Origin: an uncultured Sphingomonadaceae bacterium
Lineage (GTDB): Bacteria > Pseudomonadota > Alphaproteobacteria > Sphingomonadales > Sphingomonadaceae
DNA length: 64,000 nt
Direction: 5' to 3'
NCBI GenBank assembly: GCA_947497455.1
Contig: CANMGU010000002.1
Coordinates: 1,272,506-1,336,505, forward strand
Position 1 is the first letter of the stretch, and every line of letters begins with the position of its first letter. The translations under genes were made by a program, and so were the position numbers. The notes below the pieces were generated by a model, which saw only the letters and a list, made by a program, of their open reading frames with translations, did no database searches and was not told where the DNA came from. Below are positions 1 through 9,197 of this stretch, in pieces.

Positions 1-72
1 GAGGCGCGCCACCTTGCTCTCTGACAATGCAGGGACGGCCAGCCGTACTGGCAGCTTAACGGCTTGCTCCAT
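1..72 (-). CDS. Possible 5' fragment of an unidentified gene cut by the window edge
   Basis: Reading leftward from an ATG at 70-72, an open frame begins MEQAVKLPVRLAVP and runs off the left edge after 24 codons with no stop. The frame stays open upstream to a TAG near 164, so the true start is uncertain. An 11-base run of G on the coding strand (C at 78-88) lies five bases before the ATG and could serve as a Shine-Dalgarno-like tract. The fragment is too short to assign a family. It follows the leftward regulator gene at 241-2403 after about 170 bp. Confidence 0.25.
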   Translation of the reverse strand, partial: MEQAVKLPVRLAVPALSESKVARL

Positions 73-77
73 TTCAT

Positions 78-88
78 CCCCCCCCCCC
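78..88. repeat. 11-base poly(C)/poly(G) homopolymer tract
   Basis: Eleven consecutive C residues on the + strand, equal to G11 on the - strand. This is the longest homopolymer I noticed in the window. It lies directly in front of the possible leftward start codon at 72. Tracts of this kind are prone to slipped-strand length change. Confidence 0.8.
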
Positions 89-240
89 ATACAGCAGGCA
101 TAGCTCTCCTGCTGGCGGTCAAAGAGATTCTGGAACCGACCTGAACGATCAAACTTGTCTGCAATTTCAATGCACTACTGATGCACGCAAATGTAAATTT
201 CCGTCAACTGCGCTACCGTCAAAAAAGCGTCAATAATGGA

Positions 241-2403
241 CTATTTGATGGTTGAGGGCCTGGGAAGCAGGTCCGGCCAGCCATATTTTTCCCATGCGGC
301 GACCATGCCAATCCGTTCGGCGAAATCCATAAAGTCCGGATGCAGTCGAACCTGGTTTATCGGCTCTGCGTCGGTCCAGAGCGACATGAAAGAGAAGAAA
401 TTGGCAGTTGTTATCTGCTGGCCAAGGGTTTTGAAGACCATCTGCGCCTGGCCCATCCAGATCGCCGGTAATGTGATCGTGGTATCATAGGGATCGTGCA
501 ATGTCGCGTGGAGCATCTCCAGCACCATGCAGTAATTTTTGCGGTCCTGGTCTTCACCGCCCCAAAGCCCCTTCGCAGCCATCAGCCAATAGGCATCCAT
601 AGCGTCTGGGTCGAGCGGTGCACTGCCGGCCGGCGGAAATATTACGGTGTTCATCAGCTTCTTTGTCAACTGATATGCTTCCACAGCAGCATCATGGTCG
701 CCCGATACCGCCAATGCCGCTGCGAGCCACAGAGATGGAAAACCAAGATCCACCATCCTCTGTCCCGCATCAATGGCGGCATCGATATTCCCAAGGTTGA
801 GATGCACCCCGGAAAGCATAGCGTAGCTGCGGCCATTTACCGGATCTTGATCTATGCTGGCTTCAATGTAAGGCAAGGCGTCTCGGGAGCACCCGCAATA
901 GAGAAGAAAAGAACCGACACGGTTTAGAACATCAGGATTATTGGGTTCCAGCCGGTAAGCCTCGAAAGCCAAATCAAGCGCTCCGACAATATCATTTTGT
1001 GTCCAGGCATAAAAGGCTAGCACGATACGGGCATGCGCCTGCTGCGGCGATAATCGGAGTGCCTTTTCGGCATATCCGGCAGCCTTCTGACATCGTTCCA
1101 GCCGATCTAAGCACGGCGTATATACCGTCATGTTAATCTCTGCTTCGGCCAGCGCAGTCCAGCATTCGGCAAATTCGGGATCGATCCCCAGCGCCTTTTC
1201 AAGCAGTTCGATGGCCGTCGGCAACACCCCGTCGCCGATGGCTCTGATGGTTAGTGCCCGGCCTTGCAGATAAAGCCCGTAGGCTTCCCGATTGGTTGTC
1301 AGGGGTCGGGGCTTGGGTTCATGCTCTTGCAGATTGAGCGCTTCACTCAACCCGTTCGTGACCGCTTGCGCAACATCTGCGCGTGCCGCAAAAATATCAT
1401 CGAGGGTGCCATCATAACTATAGGACCACGATTCAAAACCAGTTTCGGTATCGGTCAAACCAACATCAATACGAACTTGCTCTCCCTGCCGTTGAACAGA
1501 ACCTTCCAGAAGGTACGACACATTCAGCGCGCTCGCGATTTCCGATGGGCTCTTATCGGATTTCTTGAACTGGAAGGAAGACGTTCGGCCCGCGACGAGA
1601 AGTTGAGGTACCTGACCGAAAGTTGTGATCAATTCGTCGACGATGCCATCTGCGAAAAAACCCTGATCATCCGGTTCGGCGATCGACTTAAATGGAAGCA
1701 CGGCAATGCGAACCTTGCCCTTCTTGCGGCCGGAAATCGTGTTGGGGGCGGGAGAGCGCACGGACAAAGCGCTAAGCAAACGAGCATGATCTGTTAAATT
1801 ATCACTATTCTCCAAAGCTGATAACGCGGTCGTAACTGCACTTTGCAGACGCTGCTCTGCTTGATGGCGATGCACTGAAAGCCAATCGTCAAACGCTTGG
1901 CCAAAATCCATCTGATCCATAAGTGGCTTGGCACCGATGGAAGTTAGCCTTTCGGTTGCTTCCAGATAATTGCCTTCGGTTAGGCACTGCTGAAGATCAG
2001 AGAGGTCAGTTCTAACAGTTCCATTTCTTAGGCCGACCCGTGACCGCGAAATATTCAAAAGGTCACAATTCGCCGATGCCAGCACTTTGCCCAGGTCCAA
2101 CAAACATTGCCGTAAGCTAGCCCGCGCCTGTGCTTCAAACCGGCCAGGCCACAGAAGCTTGCTCAAATAATCGCGATCAATAGGTTCATCCGGCGCCAGG
2201 CATAACATTGCCAACAAAGCGCGTGCACGGCGATTTGAGATAGGGATTTTGGTACCATTGTGCGCGGTGAGTTGAAAGGCCCCAAAAAGGGTGGCCAGCG
2301 CATGCCCATCAGCTTTAGTAAGAATATCTTGCCGCTTTAAAGAATCCAACAGGCCGTCCCCCACGAACACTTTGTAACATAATGCAAATTTGATGCAGCA
2401 CAA
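241..2403 (-). CDS. BTAD/SARP-type transcriptional regulator with TolB-like and TPR domains
   Basis: Probable cytoplasmic transcriptional regulator of 720 residues. Residues about 35-190 look like a winged-helix DNA-binding domain followed by a bacterial transcriptional activator (BTAD) helical domain, with NRRARALLAMLCL and WPGRFEAQARASLRQCLLDL as recognisable stretches. Residues about 230-350 match the TolB-like/FlgO-type domain (VRIAVLPFKSIAEPDDQGFFADGI) found in CadC- and adenylate-cyclase-like regulators. The rest is TPR-like helical repeats. The only starts are poor: TTG at 2403 or GTG at 2370 or 2364, so the N-terminus is uncertain. No target is evident; the left neighbour is cut off. 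Architecture is clear, but the signal and regulon are unknown. Confidence 0.75.
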   Translation of the reverse strand: MCCIKFALCYKVFVGDGLLDSLKRQDILTKADGHALATLFGAFQLTAHNGTKIPISNRRARALLAMLCLAPDEPIDRDYLSKLLWPGRFEAQARASLRQCLLDLGKVLASANCDLLNISRSRVGLRNGTVRTDLSDLQQCLTEGNYLEATERLTSIGAKPLMDQMDFGQAFDDWLSVHRHQAEQRLQSAVTTALSALENSDNLTDHARLLSALSVRSPAPNTISGRKKGKVRIAVLPFKSIAEPDDQGFFADGIVDELITTFGQVPQLLVAGRTSSFQFKKSDKSPSEIASALNVSYLLEGSVQRQGEQVRIDVGLTDTETGFESWSYSYDGTLDDIFAARADVAQAVTNGLSEALNLQEHEPKPRPLTTNREAYGLYLQGRALTIRAIGDGVLPTAIELLEKALGIDPEFAECWTALAEAEINMTVYTPCLDRLERCQKAAGYAEKALRLSPQQAHARIVLAFYAWTQNDIVGALDLAFEAYRLEPNNPDVLNRVGSFLLYCGCSRDALPYIEASIDQDPVNGRSYAMLSGVHLNLGNIDAAIDAGQRMVDLGFPSLWLAAALAVSGDHDAAVEAYQLTKKLMNTVIFPPAGSAPLDPDAMDAYWLMAAKGLWGGEDQDRKNYCMVLEMLHATLHDPYDTTITLPAIWMGQAQMVFKTLGQQITTANFFSFMSLWTDAEPINQVRLHPDFMDFAERIGMVAAWEKYGWPDLLPRPSTIK

Positions 2404-2447
2404 TCGCTAAATAAGCACGGACGGAGATCTTAATGGATAGGTGCTTG

Positions 2448-2477
2448 CGCTAACATCCGCTTTTGTGCCGATAGCAG
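2448..2477. repeat. Degenerate copy of the interspersed TGTCCGCTTT repeat
   Basis: The stretch GCTAACATCCGCTTTTGTGCC resembles the left arm of the repeat family seen better at 17085, 23729, 34100 and 39445. The right arm is eroded. It lies upstream of the leftward regulator gene. Confidence 0.35.
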
Positions 2478-2488
2478 AAATAACCGCC

Positions 2489-2529
2489 AAAAAAGAAAAG
2501 CCCCACTGACTTGAGGAGTCGAGCGGGGC
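2489..2529 (-). terminator. Rho-independent terminator, leftward
   Basis: On the - strand GCCCCGCT...AGTGGGGC with inner GACT/AGTC pairs forms a stem of about 11 bp around a CCTCA loop (2500-2529). It is followed by TTTTCTTTTTT (2489-2499). This is a textbook intrinsic terminator. It would end transcripts from the leftward gene at 2670-3008, or a small RNA encoded in 2530-2669, where no gene is visible. Confidence 0.8.
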
Positions 2530-2669
2530 GTCGGAACAGCGGGTCGCAATTACCGTTCCAAGAGCATTAATAGCGCAACACGCTTGAACTGCATTGTACG
2601 AAATGGACTCTCTGATTTGGCCTGTTCAACTTTACAAGATAAAACGGATGCCCCGCTGACGGCTTGCCA

Positions 2670-3008
2670 TCACCACAACCCGGTAATCTCCATCCCCAAA
2701 ACTACAAATGCATAACCCAGCGCGCCGTATAAAAGCGCGCGAAAAACAGGGTAGGGAATGCGGGCTTTTTCGGGATAGCCTTCAGGGTAGGTGATTTCGA
2801 TTATCTCCCCGATAACCGGCTTGGGGAAGGGCATGTAGACGGAGTCGCGGACCTCGACAAAGGCACCATGTTCATCCGCGAAGCGAAAGACCGGCTGGTA
2901 GACGGGGGCACCGTCTTCATAGCGGCGATCGTGGCGGACAATTTTGGCGGATGCACGGCGGACCGGATTGCGCAGAAACGGCAGATCACTGCGCAGCGTA
3001 AGCGCCAA
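2670..3008 (-). CDS. Small membrane protein, DUF3592-like, with damaged N-terminus
   Basis: The 112-residue product resembles DUF3592-type proteins: a soluble beta-rich centre (YQPVFRFADEHGAFVEVRDSVY, GEIIEITYPEGYPEKARI) and a C-terminal membrane helix (FRALLYGALGYAFVVLGMEI). The only in-frame near-cognate start is TTG at 3008. The frame stays open further upstream through codons for IFILWICLALAATGLALTL, a perfect first membrane helix, but meets a stop without any ATG or GTG. An ATG at 3071 in the neighbouring frame would lead into this helix after a one-base shift near 3058, so the gene may carry an indel or a sequencing error. It is followed by the terminator at 2489-2529. Confidence 0.6.
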   Translation of the reverse strand: MALTLRSDLPFLRNPVRRASAKIVRHDRRYEDGAPVYQPVFRFADEHGAFVEVRDSVYMPFPKPVIGEIIEITYPEGYPEKARIPYPVFRALLYGALGYAFVVLGMEITGLW

Positions 3009-3192
3009 TCCTGTTGCCGCCAGGGCCAGGCATATCCAGAGAATGAAGATTTCGATCGCGCGGGGCTAGCATTGTTTTTTTGGCTTGTTAAGATGATCGT
3101 TGTGTAGCTTTCTTCCCCTTGCCATTTCCACCGGCCTTGCTAAACAAGTTTCATATTGCAACTGAGATTGCAGCTTACAGGGGAGCATAGTC

Positions 3193-3567
3193 ATGACTTT
3201 ATTCCGCATTGCCATTTATATTTTTGGTCTGATCCCGCTCTATTTCGGGGTTACAGGCCTTGCGCTCGGCGCAGCGCAGCTCATGGGCGGGGAGCCCTTT
3301 ACCAATGCGATGGACAACCAGTTTCGCTATCTCTCGGGCGTCTATATCGGCATCGCGGCCATGCTATTCTATTCCGCTGGCGATATTGTCGGACGGGCGC
3401 TGGTGCTCCGACTGACTATCTTGGCGGTGTTTATTGGTGGTCTGGGCCGGGTGGTCTCTTACTTGAGTGTGGGCGCACCGCCAGCGGAGATGATCAGTGG
3501 CATGGTGCTGGAACTGATCGCACCAATATTTCTAGTTTGGCATGCCAAGGTGATCGGCAAGGCTTGA
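3193..3567 (+). CDS. DUF4345 family membrane protein
   Basis: The 124-residue protein has four predicted membrane helices (residues about 5-27, 45-65, 72-95, 98-118). It shows the DUF4345 pattern: GVTGLALG in the first helix, NQFRYLSGVYIG in the second and GRVVSYLSVGAPP in the third loop. The family is common in proteobacteria and has no assigned biochemical function. A GGGGAG Shine-Dalgarno sequence lies just before the ATG. The gene stands alone between the leftward DUF3592-like gene and dodecin. Confidence 0.8.
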   Translation: MTLFRIAIYIFGLIPLYFGVTGLALGAAQLMGGEPFTNAMDNQFRYLSGVYIGIAAMLFYSAGDIVGRALVLRLTILAVFIGGLGRVVSYLSVGAPPAEMISGMVLELIAPIFLVWHAKVIGKA

Positions 3568-3706
3568 TCAGGCGTTCCCCAGACACTCCGCCAAGACCCT
3601 GATTTGACGGCGGCGGCTGAAAAGCGCATTCTCCTTCTCGCCGCTGCAACAGGGATTGAGGCAGGGCGGCATTTTCCAAAGGGGGCGTAACCCAAAGGAG
3701 AGTGTA

Positions 3707-3910
3707 ATGGCTGTAGCAAGAGTGACCGAGATTATTTCGGCATCAACCAATTCGATCGAAGATGCGGTAAAAGAAGGCGTCGTCCGGGCATCGCAAACGC
3801 TGACCAATGTCCAGTCCGCCTGGGTCAAGGATATCAAGACCGTGGTAACCGATGGCCAGGTGACCGAATGGCGCACGACGCTGGCCGTGACTTTTTTACT
3901 GGAAGAATAG
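3707..3910 (+). CDS. Dodecin family flavin-binding protein
   Basis: Dodecins form hollow dodecamers that store or buffer flavins in the cytoplasm. The 67-residue product has the family layout in full: MAVARVTEIISAS, then SIEDAVKEGVVRASQTL, then NVQSAWVKDIKTVV and a terminal beta strand TLAVTFLLEE. The tryptophan in SAWVKD is the residue that stacks on the isoalloxazine ring. The ATG at 3707 is preferred over an upstream ATG at 3656 because AAAGGAG precedes it and family members start here. Confidence 0.92.
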   Translation: MAVARVTEIISASTNSIEDAVKEGVVRASQTLTNVQSAWVKDIKTVVTDGQVTEWRTTLAVTFLLEE

Positions 3911-3945
3911 GCCTGCTTGAAACTCAAAGCTGCCGATGGATGGGG

Positions 3946-4419
3946 CTAACCGACAATTCCGTCCTGATAGACGGTCGTGCGCCGGCCATTGCGGACGATG
4001 CGCTTGGCGGTCAGTTCCTGATTGCGATAGGGTTCACGGTAGGACACGTGAACCCAGCCGCTTGCCGGCACGCCGCGCTCGTAAAATTCCAGGATCAGCT
4101 GATCATAGTTGAGCCGCCGTTCCATCCACTGACAGATGCGCAGATTGTCGATACCGGCAATCTCGAAGTCAGCCGCTTCACCCTTGGCATGTTGTGACGT
4201 GCGCGAGCCGCGGATGGCACGATTGACCGCTGGGGAGCGATAGCCTGAGGAGACCAGTACCGGGCGACCATAATTTTGGCGCACCGGCTCCAGCACTTTT
4301 TCGCAGAGCAATTTCAGCGCCGCAATTGCCGTTGGTCCAGGCCTATTGTCCAGCATCAGCCGCGTTGCTGTTTGCGCCTGCGTAAATTCGCTGAGATGAA
4401 AATTAGGGCTGAGCTTCAT
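3946..4419 (-). CDS. Peptidase M15-type D,D-carboxypeptidase-like / endolysin-like protein
   Basis: The 157-residue protein matches the M15_3 zinc peptidase fold that cleaves D-Ala cross-links in peptidoglycan. The zinc and catalytic signature is visible: SGYRSPAVN, then SQHAKGEAADFE (His and Asp ligands) and WVHVSY (third His ligand). No signal peptide is present, so it may act in the cytoplasm or be a domesticated phage endolysin. No phage genes flank it. It is preceded on the same strand by a small secreted protein gene and a strong hairpin at 4456-4498. Confidence 0.8.
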   Translation of the reverse strand: MKLSPNFHLSEFTQAQTATRLMLDNRPGPTAIAALKLLCEKVLEPVRQNYGRPVLVSSGYRSPAVNRAIRGSRTSQHAKGEAADFEIAGIDNLRICQWMERRLNYDQLILEFYERGVPASGWVHVSYREPYRNQELTAKRIVRNGRRTTVYQDGIVG

Positions 4420-4455
4420 GGATCGGTCCTCTAGGTGCCGCGCTCGCCTCCTTAT

Positions 4456-4498
4456 GCTGCTAAGGCGGGATAGTCTTTATCCCGTGCCTTGGAGCAGC
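4456..4498 (-). terminator. Strong bulged hairpin downstream of the 4501-4860 gene
   Basis: GCTGCTAAGGCGGGATA pairs with TATCCCGTGCCTTGGAGCAGC across a 6-nt loop, leaving two small bulges. It lies two bases after the leftward stop codon at 4501 and before the M15 peptidase start at 4419. No U-tract follows on the - strand, so it could be an atypical terminator or an RNA-stabilising element between the two genes. Confidence 0.45.
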
Positions 4499-4500
4499 AG

Positions 4501-4860
4501 TCAATCGCTTCGGGGATTAACTGTGCTGGAATAGCCGCTGACATGCCAATAGACTCTGGCGCGCTGGTCGTTTGACATGTTGCGCAAGACTAAGGCCTGG
4601 TTTTCCGGGACAGATTGGTTGAAGCGCTCGCCGGGAGCGATGGAGCGAACTAGAATTCGCGACTTACCGTTTTGAAGCAGGATTTCGACTGTCACTTCGC
4701 CACGATTCTGACCATCAAAACTAATCGTTTCAGGCTGTGTACCGCCGAGCAATAATATATCGCCTTTTGCGATATAATTATTCTGGCTGGTGCCCGCGTG
4801 TGCAGCGCTTGCTATCATGCTGCCTGTAACGGCTATCGTAAGAGCATATCTAATCAACAT
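4501..4860 (-). CDS. Small secreted protein of unknown function
   Basis: The 119-residue protein has a clear Sec signal peptide (MLIRYALTIAVTGSMIASAAHA, cleavage after AHA near residue 22). The mature 97 residues are beta-rich and contain VTVEILLQNGKSRILVRSIAPGERF. A periplasmic role is likely. I do not recognise the family. A strong hairpin follows the stop codon. Confidence 0.65.
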   Translation of the reverse strand: MLIRYALTIAVTGSMIASAAHAGTSQNNYIAKGDILLLGGTQPETISFDGQNRGEVTVEILLQNGKSRILVRSIAPGERFNQSVPENQALVLRNMSNDQRARVYWHVSGYSSTVNPRSD

Positions 4861-4940
4861 GGCTTTCTCCTAATGTCGCGGTTTGTTCCGCTGAGAGGAG
4901 TTACGGAGCTTTGTCCGCATCGGATGCAGCCAGTGCCAAT

Positions 4941-7835
4941 TTACTTCGCCAGCATGTCCTTCAAATAGCCGCCGGTGAAACTGCCCTTGACCTTGGCTAC
5001 GTCCTCCGGCGTGCCCTCGGCGACAATCTGGCCGCCGCGCACGCCGCCTTCTGGGCCGAGGTCGAGTATGTGATCCGCGGTCTTGATGACATCGAGATTA
5101 TGCTCGATCACCACGACGCTATTGCCTTGTTCCACCAACTGATGAAGCACTTGCAGCAATTTGCGGACATCCTCGAAATGCAGGCCGGTGGTCGGTTCAT
5201 CCAATATGTAGAGCGTCTGTCCAGTCGAGCGTTTGGACAGTTCCTTGGCCAGTTTGACACGTTGGGCCTCACCGCCGGACAGGGTTGTCGCCTGCTGACC
5301 AACCTTGATGTAGCCGAGTCCAACCTCGTAGAGCATAGCCATCTTGTCGCGGATTGGCGGCACCGCCTTGAAAAAGCTCACGGCGTCTTCGACTGTCATG
5401 TCGAGTATGTCGGCAATCGACTTGCCCTTGAATTTCACTTCCAGCGTCTCGCGATTATAGCGCTTGCCGCCGCATTCCTCGCACGTCACATAGACATCAG
5501 GCAGGAAGTGCATCTCGATCTTGATCAGTCCATCACCGCGGCACACTTCGCAGCGCCCTCCCTTGACGTTGAAGGAGAAACGCCCCGGCTTGTAGCCGCG
5601 CGCCTCAGCCTCGGGCAGGCCGGCAAACCAGTCACGGATATTGGTGAAAGCTCCAGTATAGGTAGCCGGATTGGATCGCGGTGTCCGGCCGATGGGAGAC
5701 TGGTCAATGTCGATGACCTTGTCGCAATATTCAAGGCCGGTGATTTTGTCATGCTTGCCCGCAATCACCCGCGCGCCATTGAGCGTCCGGGCGGCCGATG
5801 CATAAAGCGTATCGATGGTCAATGATGACTTGCCCGAACCCGATAGGCCGGTAATGCACGTAAATGTACCGAGCGGGATGGAAGCAGTAACATTTTGCAA
5901 ATTATTTGCGGTCGCACCATGCACGGTCAGCTGCTTTCCATTGCCCTTGCGACGCTCGGCAGGCACCTCAATCTCCCGCGAACCATTTAGGTACGCTGCG
6001 GTGAGTGATTTTTTCGATTTCAAGATCTGCTTGAGCGTTCCAGCGGCGACAACATCACCGCCATGGACGCCCGCACCGGGCCCCATATCGACCACATGAT
6101 CCGCTGTACGTATAGCATCTTCGTCGTGTTCGACGACAATTACTGTATTGCCGAGATCGCGCAAGCGCTTCAACGTGGTCAGCAATCGGTCATTATCACG
6201 CTGATGCAAGCCAATGCTCGGCTCGTCCAATACGTAAAGAACACCGCTTAGTCCTGAACCTATTTGGCTCGCCAGGCGGATGCGCTGGCTCTCACCGCCG
6301 GACAATGTACCGCTGGTCCGGTCGAGATTGAGATAATCAAGGCCGACATTGTTCAAAAAGCCAAGCCGTTCGATAATTTCTTTCAGGATCGGTTCCGCAA
6401 TCTGCCGCTGGGTCTTGTCGAGTTGATCCGCCAGGCCGTTGAAAAAGTTGAGCGCGTCGCCGACACTGCGCCGGGTAGGGATACTGATATCTTCGCCAGC
6501 AATTTTAACCGCCAGCGCCTCCGGCTTGAGCCGGGCACCGTGACACACTTCGCAGGGCGCTGCGGCCTGAAACTTGGCGAGCTCTTCGCGCATCCAGGTG
6601 CTTTCGGTTTGCAGCATCCGGCGTGTCAGATTTCCGACCACGCCTTCAAACGGTTTCTTGACCTCATAGCTTTTGCGCCCGTCCTGAAAACGCAGCGTCA
6701 CTGGCAGGCCCTGTGTCCCATTGAGTACGATATCGCGGTGATGCTCCGACAGATCCTGCCAGGGCGTATCCAGTGAAAATTCAAAATGTTTCGCCAGACT
6801 ACCAAGCACTTGCATATAATAAGGGCTGGGTGGATTGGATTTGGCCCACGGCACGACCGCACCCTTTTTGATCGACAGTGCTGGATTGGGTACAACCAGT
6901 TGCGTGTCGAAATGCAGCTTCTCTCCCAGTCCGTCACAGGCGGGGCACGCGCCTTGCGGTGCGTTAAACGAGAAGAGCCGCGGCGCGATCTCTTCAATCG
7001 TGAAACCGCTGACTGGACAGGCAAAGCGCTCGGAAAACACTATGCGATTGTCGGGCAGGCCAGTGCCCTTCATCTTGGTTCCGGTTTCTGCTTCTTCGCG
7101 GCCTGGGACAACGCCATCGGCCAGATCGACAAAGGCCAGTCCGTCAGCCAGGCGCAAAGCCGTTTCGAAACTGTCTGCCAACCGGGTTTCCATGCCGTCC
7201 CGGACAACCAGCCGGTCGATCACCACTTCAATGTCATGTTTCAGCTTCTTATCAAGCTTCGGTGTTTCCTCGATATCGTAAAATTCACCGTCAACACGCA
7301 CACGTGTAAAGCCGGCCTTCTGCCATTCGGCGAGCTCCTTGCGATACTCACCCTTGCGTCCACGCACGACCGGTGCGAGCAGATAGAAGCGGGTTTTCTC
7401 CGGTAAGGTCATGACCCGATCGACCATCTGGCTGACAGTCTGGGCCGTAATGGGTTCACCTGTCGCGGGAGAATAAGGCACGCCCGCGCGAGCCCATAAC
7501 AACCGCATATAATCGTAAATTTCGGTGACCGTCGCAACGGTTGAACGCGGATTGCGCGAGGTTGTCTTCTGCTCGATCGAGATGGCAGGGGACAGGCCCT
7601 CAATATGCTCGACATCCGGTTTCTGCATCATCTCCAGAAACTGGCGCGCATAAGCGGAGAGGGATTCGACATAGCGCCGCTGTCCCTCGGCATAGATAGT
7701 GTCAAATGCGAGGCTTGACTTACCACTGCCGGAAAGGCCGGTAATGACGATCAGCTTATCGCGGGGAAGCTCGATATTCACGCCCTTGAGATTATGCTCC
7801 CGGGCGCCTTTGACTTTAATATGGGTAAGACTCAT
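4941..7835 (-). CDS. uvrA: Excinuclease ABC subunit A (UvrA)
   Basis: UvrA is the dimeric ATPase that finds helix-distorting lesions and loads UvrB in nucleotide excision repair. The 964-residue product has both ABC cassettes: Walker [10 protein letters not shown] at residues 33-41 and a second GLSGSGKSS near 655, signatures [12 protein letters not shown] and [12 protein letters not shown], and zinc-finger cysteines CPACDGLG and CEVCRGDG...CEECGGKRY. The ATG at 7835 is chosen because the conserved start is [17 protein letters not shown]; a GTG at 7889 would add 18 unconserved residues. A LexA box lies 58-72 bp upstream, so SOS induction is expected. Confidence 0.97.
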   Translation of the reverse strand: MSLTHIKVKGAREHNLKGVNIELPRDKLIVITGLSGSGKSSLAFDTIYAEGQRRYVESLSAYARQFLEMMQKPDVEHIEGLSPAISIEQKTTSRNPRSTVATVTEIYDYMRLLWARAGVPYSPATGEPITAQTVSQMVDRVMTLPEKTRFYLLAPVVRGRKGEYRKELAEWQKAGFTRVRVDGEFYDIEETPKLDKKLKHDIEVVIDRLVVRDGMETRLADSFETALRLADGLAFVDLADGVVPGREEAETGTKMKGTGLPDNRIVFSERFACPVSGFTIEEIAPRLFSFNAPQGACPACDGLGEKLHFDTQLVVPNPALSIKKGAVVPWAKSNPPSPYYMQVLGSLAKHFEFSLDTPWQDLSEHHRDIVLNGTQGLPVTLRFQDGRKSYEVKKPFEGVVGNLTRRMLQTESTWMREELAKFQAAAPCEVCHGARLKPEALAVKIAGEDISIPTRRSVGDALNFFNGLADQLDKTQRQIAEPILKEIIERLGFLNNVGLDYLNLDRTSGTLSGGESQRIRLASQIGSGLSGVLYVLDEPSIGLHQRDNDRLLTTLKRLRDLGNTVIVVEHDEDAIRTADHVVDMGPGAGVHGGDVVAAGTLKQILKSKKSLTAAYLNGSREIEVPAERRKGNGKQLTVHGATANNLQNVTASIPLGTFTCITGLSGSGKSSLTIDTLYASAARTLNGARVIAGKHDKITGLEYCDKVIDIDQSPIGRTPRSNPATYTGAFTNIRDWFAGLPEAEARGYKPGRFSFNVKGGRCEVCRGDGLIKIEMHFLPDVYVTCEECGGKRYNRETLEVKFKGKSIADILDMTVEDAVSFFKAVPPIRDKMAMLYEVGLGYIKVGQQATTLSGGEAQRVKLAKELSKRSTGQTLYILDEPTTGLHFEDVRKLLQVLHQLVEQGNSVVVIEHNLDVIKTADHILDLGPEGGVRGGQIVAEGTPEDVAKVKGSFTGGYLKDMLAK

Positions 7836-7892
7836 GCGCGTGCTTTGCCGAAGATGTTGAAGAGAGTCCAGCGGGTCATAGGGCCGCACTAT

Positions 7893-7907
7893 GTTCTATA
7901 TATGTTC
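7893..7907 (-). promoter_or_regulatory. LexA (SOS) box of uvrA
   Basis: GTTCTATATATGTTC is an exact match to the alphaproteobacterial LexA operator GTTC-N7-GTTC. It lies between the divergent uvrA and serine hydrolase genes, 58 bp from the uvrA ATG, where it would overlap the uvrA promoter. Confidence 0.85.
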
Positions 7908-8035
7908 TTTTGGCAAGTAGCATTGTTTACGGCGGTGTAATGGACTTGCTCCTGACCTGCGCCAACATCACATATTTCATTGCTTCTTAGTTGTAGTACT
8001 GTATTAATATAGCAATACAATAAAGGAGTCTGCCC

Positions 8036-9190
8036 GTGAAAAAGTTTCTGTCTATTGGTTCAACCTTATTCGCAATTGCGACAATGTCTGGACCGGCCAT
8101 AGCCGGTACGGGCCAGGAGCGCCCGTCCTCAGAAGCGCAAACCATCACCGCGAACGCGAGTGAAAGCGCCAGCGCACGAAAAAGTAACCTTGCTGCTAAG
8201 CTCCCACAATGGCTTGCGGAATATGATGTCCCAAGCGCGGCCATTGCTTATATTTCCGACGGTAAGGTTGCTTGGACCCATGTTGCGGGTGAGGCAGAGC
8301 CGGGCAAGGCCGCCTCGGCGGAGACGCTCTATAACATCGCCTCGATGACCAAGCCTTTGGTGGCTGAAACCGTCGTGCGGCTCGCGAATAACGGGGCCTT
8401 TACGCTGGACGAACCTATGGCCGGCAGCTGGGTCGATCCGGATATCAAGTTCGATCCGCGGCACAAGCTTCTGACACCGCACATGGCGCTGGTGCATCGC
8501 ACGGGTTTTCCCAATTGGCGATACCAGACCAAGGACGTGCTGACTTTCAAAAATGATCCGGACACCCAGTTCGGATATTCCGGCGAGGGGTTTCAATATA
8601 TGGCCCGCTTTGCCGAGAAGAAAATGAATCTGCCGCTGGAAACACTTGTCGCCCAGCAAATATTCGAACCAGCGGGCATGACCGAAAGCAGCTTTACAGA
8701 AAAACCTTGGTTTGCTGGGCGGATCGCCATGTCGCGCAATCGTAAGGGTGAGCATGCCCATGCCACCGTGCGCAAGGACTGGAATGCGGCGGATGACGTC
8801 TGGTCAACCATCGGTGACTATGCCCGCTTCCTGACCTGGGTGATGGCCAATCCGGTGGATGCCGGGTCCGAAGAGGCTTATTGGACAGCTAAGGAGAATC
8901 TTGGTGGTCAGATATGTGGCGAGGGGCGTTTGACGGCGGATGTCTGCCCCAAGATGCTGGGTTTTGTGGGTGGTTGGAATGTCTATCATACGGCGGACAA
9001 TGTCATTGTCATGCACGGCGGCGGCGATGTCGGGGAGCGGACTTTGGGGTTTTTTGACCCGGTCAACAAAACCGGTGCCGTGATCTTTACCAATGGTGCC
9101 AATGGTCAGAAGGTGATCCGCGAGACGGTGAAGATATTATATCCTGATCCCAGTTTCGTGGCTTTTATGAATCTGCAGGCCGGGGGCTAA
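8036..9190 (+). CDS. Secreted serine hydrolase, class C beta-lactamase fold
   Basis: The 384-residue protein has a signal peptide (cleavage after about residue 24, PAIAG). Its penicillin-binding/class C fold is marked by the nucleophile motif SMTK at 103-106, a Tyr motif YSGEGF near 186 and an HGGGD motif in the KTG position near 328. These features fit the large esterase/D-Ala peptidase family (EstB-like, PF00144). They do not show beta-lactam resistance. Translation starts with GTG at 8036 behind AAAGGAG. It diverges from uvrA. Confidence 0.88.
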   Translation: MKKFLSIGSTLFAIATMSGPAIAGTGQERPSSEAQTITANASESASARKSNLAAKLPQWLAEYDVPSAAIAYISDGKVAWTHVAGEAEPGKAASAETLYNIASMTKPLVAETVVRLANNGAFTLDEPMAGSWVDPDIKFDPRHKLLTPHMALVHRTGFPNWRYQTKDVLTFKNDPDTQFGYSGEGFQYMARFAEKKMNLPLETLVAQQIFEPAGMTESSFTEKPWFAGRIAMSRNRKGEHAHATVRKDWNAADDVWSTIGDYARFLTWVMANPVDAGSEEAYWTAKENLGGQICGEGRLTADVCPKMLGFVGGWNVYHTADNVIVMHGGGDVGERTLGFFDPVNKTGAVIFTNGANGQKVIRETVKILYPDPSFVAFMNLQAGG

Positions 9191-9197
9191 AGGTGGA

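Noticed and set aside
3946-4419. Prophage lysis module
   Set aside because: The M15 peptidase alone resembles endolysins, but no holin, integrase, capsid or attachment-site signals are near.
4911-5825. 304-codon open frame on the + strand opposite uvrA
   Set aside because: It is antisense to the well-conserved 3' part of uvrA, has no family features, and similar long antisense frames occur opposite other strongly coding genes in this moderately GC-rich DNA.
8036-9190. Beta-lactam resistance gene
   Set aside because: The class C fold is present, but the KTG position reads HGGGD and the overall type fits esterases or D-amino peptidases. There is no ampR-like neighbour.
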